A stretch of DNA of 64,000 nucleotides from Siphonodentalium dalli (Eukaryota > Mollusca > Scaphopoda > Gadilida > Siphonodentaliidae), in the NCBI GenBank assembly GCA_032622095.1, contig CP136062.1, positions 38,066,918 to 38,130,917 on the forward strand, read 5' to 3'. Under the pieces are notes generated by a model. The model made no database searches, was not told the DNA's origin, and saw only the letters and a list, made by a program, of their open reading frames with translations. This document shows, piece after piece, positions 59,620 through 64,000 of this stretch. The position numbers and the translations under genes were made by a program. Positions within the stretch are counted from its first letter, which is position 1. Each line of letters begins with the position of its first letter.

Positions 59620-60426
59620 CTTAGTTTCAGAGCGGAAGGGTACGCACTCAGCTAGCATTATCGATTGTGATATAGTTATGTCTCGATTACAGTTAACTCT
59701 ATTACAGAAACGTTAATGACTATAATTATAGTGTAGCGATGACGCACTGAAACACTAATTAATTAATTAACCAAGCGGTCTTTCCTCCGCCATTAAACCT
59801 AAGAGATTATAAATCCGAAACTGAAAGAACTATCCAATAAATGTGAAATAACAAGAGTTATGGGACATAAATATGCTTTACACCCCCTTTGATCTACATG
59901 TCGATTACGATATAATCAGAGATGCCAAATTTCGTGACCGTTGAAATTGATATGGGCGTCTTGGGAGGGATTATAATTAGCTCTAAATATATCCCTACCG
60001 AATAAAAATGATCTGATTGGCTGGGGTGAATGGTGGCTCAGTTGGTCACGACCATGATGCAATAGACTGTCATTAAGCATCCACGGTGGGTCGAACCAAA
60101 TCACATAACCTTTTGGAATATATATCTTATTTAGAAATGTCAATGCAAGTCCACCATCGGATCACAAAACACGAATATGCATTCGCGTGAAGATGAACAC
60201 ACCTATACGCATAACACACACATGGAATGGGATACCATGGAGGTATATCTGATTCCATGGAATCTGACCTCCAGTATTTATTTGTAATTGTACTTTCAAT
60301 GTATGTATATTGTAAATAACATTACCATATCCTACCCTTAGAATATCAAGCAAAAACCACTACCTACCCTAATTTGTTTAGAGCGTGTTGCCCCATATAT
60401 ACGAGCTTTCTTCTGTTTTGTTTTAG
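59620..60426. other. End of fucosyltransferase intron 1
   Basis: No feature recognised apart from the acceptor region at 60,400-60,426. Confidence 0.5.
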
Positions 60427-60716
60427 CTATTTGGTTTAACAAAGACCAGTCACATGATGATAGGATACTCAGTCAAATGAAGCATGTCCCGCGACGTTAC
60501 GCGGAAGCCATTGCGGCGGGACGGCCACCAAAGCCAAAAGTAATACTCAAGGTCCACCAGTCTGTGCAAAGTGGAGCACGTGTCTTTCAGGAACTAAACT
60601 GCCCAGTGAATCGCTGTGAGATCACTAATGATACGAATTTAATGAGTGAAGTGGACGCGGTTCTGTTCGAGCATACTACAGTACCAATGATGCGCGACCA
60701 TAGTAATACCAAACAG
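60427..60716 (+). CDS. Fucosyltransferase gene, exon 2
   Basis: Follows TTTTGTTTTAG and opens in phase 1 (CT, completing Ala from exon 1). It reads IWFNKDQSHDDRILSQMKHV, a region ending VILKVHQSVQS, then ELNCPVNRCEITNDTNLMSEVDAVLFEHTTVPMMRDHSNTKQ. The C..C.IT.D...... DAVLF block is the N-terminal donor-side region found in GT10 alpha-1,3-fucosyltransferases. It ends after codon CAG, phase 0, at the sequence CAG followed by GCAAGT, a non-canonical GC donor of the usual strong type. There is no GT donor nearby, and reading on meets a stop at 60,747. The donor region is tandemly repeated (60,696-60,886). Confidence 0.85.
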
Positions 60717-60886
60717 GCAAGTTGTTTTATGTTAACCAAGGATGCATGACCATAGTAATACCGAACAGGCAAGTTGTTTTATGTTAACCAAGGATGCGTG
60801 ACCATAGTAATACCGAACAGGCAAGTTGTTTTATGTTAACCAAGGATGCATGACCATAGTAATACCGAACAGGCAAGCTAACATCA
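60696..60886 (+). repeat. Exon end and GC splice donor tandemly repeated four times
   Basis: A 52-bp unit beginning GACCATAGTAATACC and including AACAGGCAAG starts at 60,696, 60,748, 60,800 and (partial) 60,852. The first unit contains the last seven codons of exon 2 (DHSNTKQ) and its donor. The others duplicate both into the intron, so four AG/GCAAG donors lie in a row. Since 52 is not a multiple of three and each extension meets TGA, only the first donor keeps the frame. Confidence 0.9.
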
Positions 60887-60950
60887 CCCCTTGCCAAGTA
60901 ACCTGTTAACACTGCCATGACTGGGGCTTCCTTAAATTTTGCGAAAACCT

Positions 60951-61201
60951 CGTGAGCATCCGGGCATCCGAGCATCCGGACATCCGGGCATCCGAGCATC
61001 CGGACATCCGGGCATCCGAGCATCCGGGCATCCGGACAGTCGGGCATCCGGGCATCCGGACATCCGGGCATCCGAGCATCCGGACATCCGGGCATCCGAG
61101 CATCCGGGCATCCGAGCATCCGGGCATCCGGACAGTCGGGCATCCGGGCAACCGGGCATCCGAGCATCCGGGCATCCGAGCATCCGGACATCCGGGCATC
61201 C
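60951..61201. repeat. 8-bp minisatellite in fucosyltransferase intron 2
   Basis: About 31 tandem units of consensus (G/A)CATCCG(G/A), with occasional ACAGTCGG and GCAACCGG variants. Because 8-bp units read as 24-nt blocks, several frames on both strands stay open and give repetitive peptides such as GCPDARMP or SGHPGIRA. These are not genes. Confidence 0.9.
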
Positions 61202-61968
61202 CACCCTTCACAGAATCGCCAACAGTATTATGTGACTTTATCATGCCATCTCCTCTTATCTCAACCATGATTCGTCGCCTCGGTGCTAAAATGTTATATC
61301 TCCATATTGGCGGGAAAATGAGATAGCGGTACCGTTCGATTCGGCGCGGTATTTTATGTCCGAAAAACACAAGCTATCGAGTACAGCATTATTATACCAG
61401 ATATGAATGAGAGACTATGCAAATATGTTCCATCTCCAGAATTAGTTTTTGTGTCAGTGCTGTAGTGTTCTATTTCCACTGTGGACCAATGAATTGATTT
61501 ATTTTGTACCACGTGATCGCATAAATTTTAATGCTATTATGTTCTACCGACAATGGTAAGCAATGGGTAATCGCCGTCAATATGCCTGACTGGAAATAGT
61601 GCTTTCGTACTCTAATATGTGAAAATCTTAACTCCAGCTAAATGTTTAGGTTAATATAGCACAGAAAATGACATAAAGTGCAAGTTTTGTACTTTGGAAT
61701 GATTTAAAAACGTAAAAACCACTTTAACACTCACGAAAAAAGCTAAATTGTTGAGCAAAGTGTTCTATCTCCAAACACATGTCAACGAATTACAAGAATA
61801 ATACTGACATTTAAAGCAAGACAATTTAAACAAGTTAGTTTTTCGTTTCCTGGGATACAATGAAAATAACATTAGGTGAAAATAAAGCAGACATATACGA
61901 AAACCAAAAATGGATATAGAACAGTATAGTACCGATGCGACGTATTTTCTTTGTTTATTTTTTAACAG

Positions 61969-62393
61969 GTTTGGATTTATTTCGAAATGGAATCACCGCT
62001 ACATTCCAGGGCTCCACGCACGCATCACATCAACTGGACAGCGACATACCGTTACGAATCAACCATCGTCAGACCTTACGCCAAGTTCGCGCTATATAAC
62101 TCAAGTCAAACTGTGAAACGACAGAACCGAAATTACGCCTCCGGGAAAAGTAAAAAAATTGCTTGGTTCGTGTCAAACTGCGCAGCATCAAACAATCGGG
62201 CTATGTACGTCACGGAGCTACAGAAGTACATCGATGTAGATATTTATGGCCGCTGTGGTTCTTTAAACTGCAGTCGAAACCAATCAGAATCGTGTTTCGA
62301 GAAACTAAACACAGACTATAAATTCTACCTGTCGTTCGAGAATTCAAATTGTCTAGACTACATAACAGAAAAATTCTTCCTCAATGGACTACA
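61969..62393 (+). CDS. Fucosyltransferase gene, exon 3 (GT10 catalytic core)
   Basis: Follows TTATTTTTTAACAG, phase 0. It reads VWIYFEMESPLHS, then INWTATYRYESTIVRPY, KKIAWFVSNC, RAMYVTELQKYIDVDIYGRCG, and YKFYLSFENSNCLDYITEKFFLNGLQ. These are the diagnostic blocks of GT10 alpha-1,3-fucosyltransferases. The ESP, NWT.SYR and FYLSFENS...DYITEK motifs bind GDP-fucose and the acceptor. The enzyme transfers fucose from GDP-fucose to GlcNAc of glycans in the Golgi lumen. The exon ends CTACA followed by GTGAGT (donor at 62,394), phase 2. Exons 1-3 give about 352 residues. The family's last ~100 residues (normally starting near a VPVV motif) are not present before 64,000. Confidence 0.95.
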
Positions 62394-62411
62394 GTGAGTA
62401 TTATATCATGA

Positions 62412-62812
62412 CAGGGACGTGGCTAGATCGTCCCTTTAAATTTCCAACTGACCCCCCCCCCTTAAACCAGACCAAGCCCCCAGGCTCGAAGAATTATATT
62501 TGTACACCCCCTTGGGTTGGATATTTTGGAATTCGTATTTCAAGCTATCCAACTCTTGGAAATGTCAAACATGACGCCCGCTAAGGTTTGAACATTTCTA
62601 ACTAATGGCCTTTTCAGACAGAACTTTTTATCTATAGTAGAATAATATGCTACTGTTGGTCAAAACCAACAAATTTCCCACAAATTACTGGTTTGGAAAT
62701 CGAACAATGAGCATGCGGTGTAAATTTCCAACTAATGTTGTGTCAGGCATGAAAATTCCAACTCTTGACAAATTTTACCAAAATGGGTCCCCCTGCTGTC
62801 GCCACGCCCCTG
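62412..62812. mobile_element. 401-bp CAGGGRCGTGGC-ended hAT-like MITE
   Basis: The left end CAGGGACGTGGCTAGA and the reverse complement of the right end, CAGGGGCGTGGCGACAG, share a 12-bp terminal repeat with one mismatch. CAGGG-type ends suggest hAT. The 8 bp on either side do not match, so a target duplication is not confirmed. The interior has repeated TTTCCAACT and TTGGAAAT words. It is inserted immediately after exon 3 of the fucosyltransferase gene, starting 18 nt past the donor. A relative is at 43,464-44,065. Confidence 0.6.
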
Positions 62813-64000
62813 TCTGTATTGCCTACACAAAGGCTGCACAGTTATAATATAGTTTCGGCCTGCCCCCTAAGTATCGTTGATATTTAAGTTCAGATTAAAA
62901 TCTGGATTGTTACATGTACCTATATTGTGATTATAGAAATGATTGATTGGGCCATGATGATAATTAGTATTGTTTTGTTAATGCCATGGTTTGTAAAATA
63001 CTGTCGAGCTTGGACATGTATATATAGATTTTGTCCTGCAAGTATGTTGACATTTTTTGCAATGAGTTTGGCTTAAAACACCTTAGAATAAGAGAAATAA
63101 TGTAATTATAACTGCTAAATTATCGTGTTGTATATTGTTGCACATTTTGAAATCAGATGGCCGCTGGCAGCCATGGTATTTTGGCTAAATGACCCCAAAA
63201 TGACTCGCTCCTATTTACATGTCAATGTTAACAACCATGACAAATAGTATGAATCGAGATTCATATATAGCTGTTTACAGTGAATTTCCCCCCGCAAATA
63301 ACTGTTTTAGTGGTAAAAGGGAGGGTGGGTGTCGGAAAAAACTGCCCAAAACGGAAACAAATTTGGACGCGGGGGTGGGTGGGTTCCAACAAGGGTCGAA
63401 AGGTAAAAATCAGCATACGTGCCTGAAGTTTTTTCCGACCCCCATAAAAAATACCACTTGGTTTTGTTCAGTGACAAATTGGAGGAAGCCATAATTGGGT
63501 GTGGAAATAATTTTTTAATTATTCAGAAAACAAATTGTCATGTTGTGTATTATTAAAGGTACGGTTGGCCTTGGCGGTGGGTATCCTGTGAAAATATTTT
63601 CAGACGTCAAAAACCGTCACAAACAGAAAGAACATCAAAATGTAGACAGACTTTGTCCGTATACAGATAAGAAATATCGCATAAACAGTATGTTATTGTC
63701 ATATGTTTGACCATTGTTATGTGAACAAAAGCATAAAAAAGTAACTTTTCTGGCTTTTGTTTATATTATGATGGTAAACATAAAGAGCGTTCTTTGTTGG
63801 TGAATTCCTGATAGGGAGCTAATAAAGAGCGTTTATGCCATTTGGGTGTGATTAGCCAGTAGCATTGTGCTGTGTTCTGTAACACAATCAGGCTCTTGCT
63901 TAGGTAAAATATAGTAGGTCTTTATGATAACATGCTGTTTACGCGATGGTCATGGTATATATGGACGAAACTGTATGCGTTTTAATGTTTTTCTGTTTAC
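62813..64000. other. Fucosyltransferase intron 3, no exon recognised
   Basis: I searched by eye for the remaining GT10 C-terminal motifs and found none. A frame at 63,219-63,494 overlaps an opposite-strand frame and lacks domain features. Confidence 0.55.

Larger units (their letters stand above)
55627..60426. other. Fucosyltransferase intron 1, built of repeats
   Basis: 4.8 kb. It contains a direct duplication (56,046-56,760 and 57,775-58,478), a ~300-bp tandem repeat (about 57,000-57,770) and a ~360-bp tandem repeat (58,660-59,560). It ends in a good polypyrimidine tract, TTTCTTCTGTTTTGTTTTAG. Confidence 0.7.

Noticed and set aside
60784-61370. Long overlapping frames with GCPDARMP-like or HPGIRASG-like repeats on both strands.
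   Set aside because: Translation of an 8-bp minisatellite inside an intron; open in several frames at once.
63219-63494. Candidate last exon of the fucosyltransferase.
   Set aside because: Lacks the expected C-terminal GT10 motifs and a phase-2 acceptor.

Overview
The window looks like AT-rich nuclear DNA of an animal, most likely a marine invertebrate. A mollusc or other lophotrochozoan is my guess, but nothing in the sequence fixes the phylum. Coding exons are few, separated by large introns, bounded by ordinary GT/AG or GC/AG splice sites, and embedded in repeats and mobile elements. There is no prokaryotic gene organisation.

Layout. 1-7,140: degenerate tandem repeats, palindromic foldback elements, a twice-repeated promoter-like cassette, and a hAT-like element with matching terminal repeats and an 8-bp target duplication. 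7,143-19,622 (copy A) and 22,912 to about 42,070 (copy B): a diverged direct segmental duplication carrying a fibrinogen-related (FReD) gene on the minus strand. Copy A was enlarged by a LINE (10,391-13,413) and a Helitron-like element. Copy B was enlarged by a 7.6-kb 28-bp minisatellite, a second LINE fragment and a 1.2-kb segment. A piggyBac-like element lies at the same site in both copies but is cut short in A. 42-52 kb: repeats, including two inverted 392-bp piggyBac-like elements and a ~190-bp tandem array. 52.3-54.65 kb: a minus-strand LINE with ORF1 and an endonuclease but no reverse transcriptase. 55.3-62.4 kb: exons 1-3 of an alpha-1,3-fucosyltransferase (GT10) gene on the plus strand, whose last exon(s) lie beyond the window.

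Best gene models. (1) Minus strand: a signal peptide + PAN-like exon (21,445-21,140, ending in phase 0), a 22-nt micro-exon (17,289-17,268, phase 0 to 1) and a FReD exon (15,091-14,451, entered in phase 1) join in frame to give a secreted PAN-FReD lectin-like protein. Copy B keeps the micro-exon and the FReD exon, but no PAN exon is visible for it. (2) Plus strand: a type II Golgi fucosyltransferase whose exon 2 ends at a GC splice donor that has been tandemly quadrupled. The FReD gene would make a secreted carbohydrate-recognition protein and the fucosyltransferase would make fucosylated glycans. That thematic link is inference only.

Comparing copies A and B gives empty-site/filled-site evidence for several insertions, so this locus is a useful natural record of repeat turnover.
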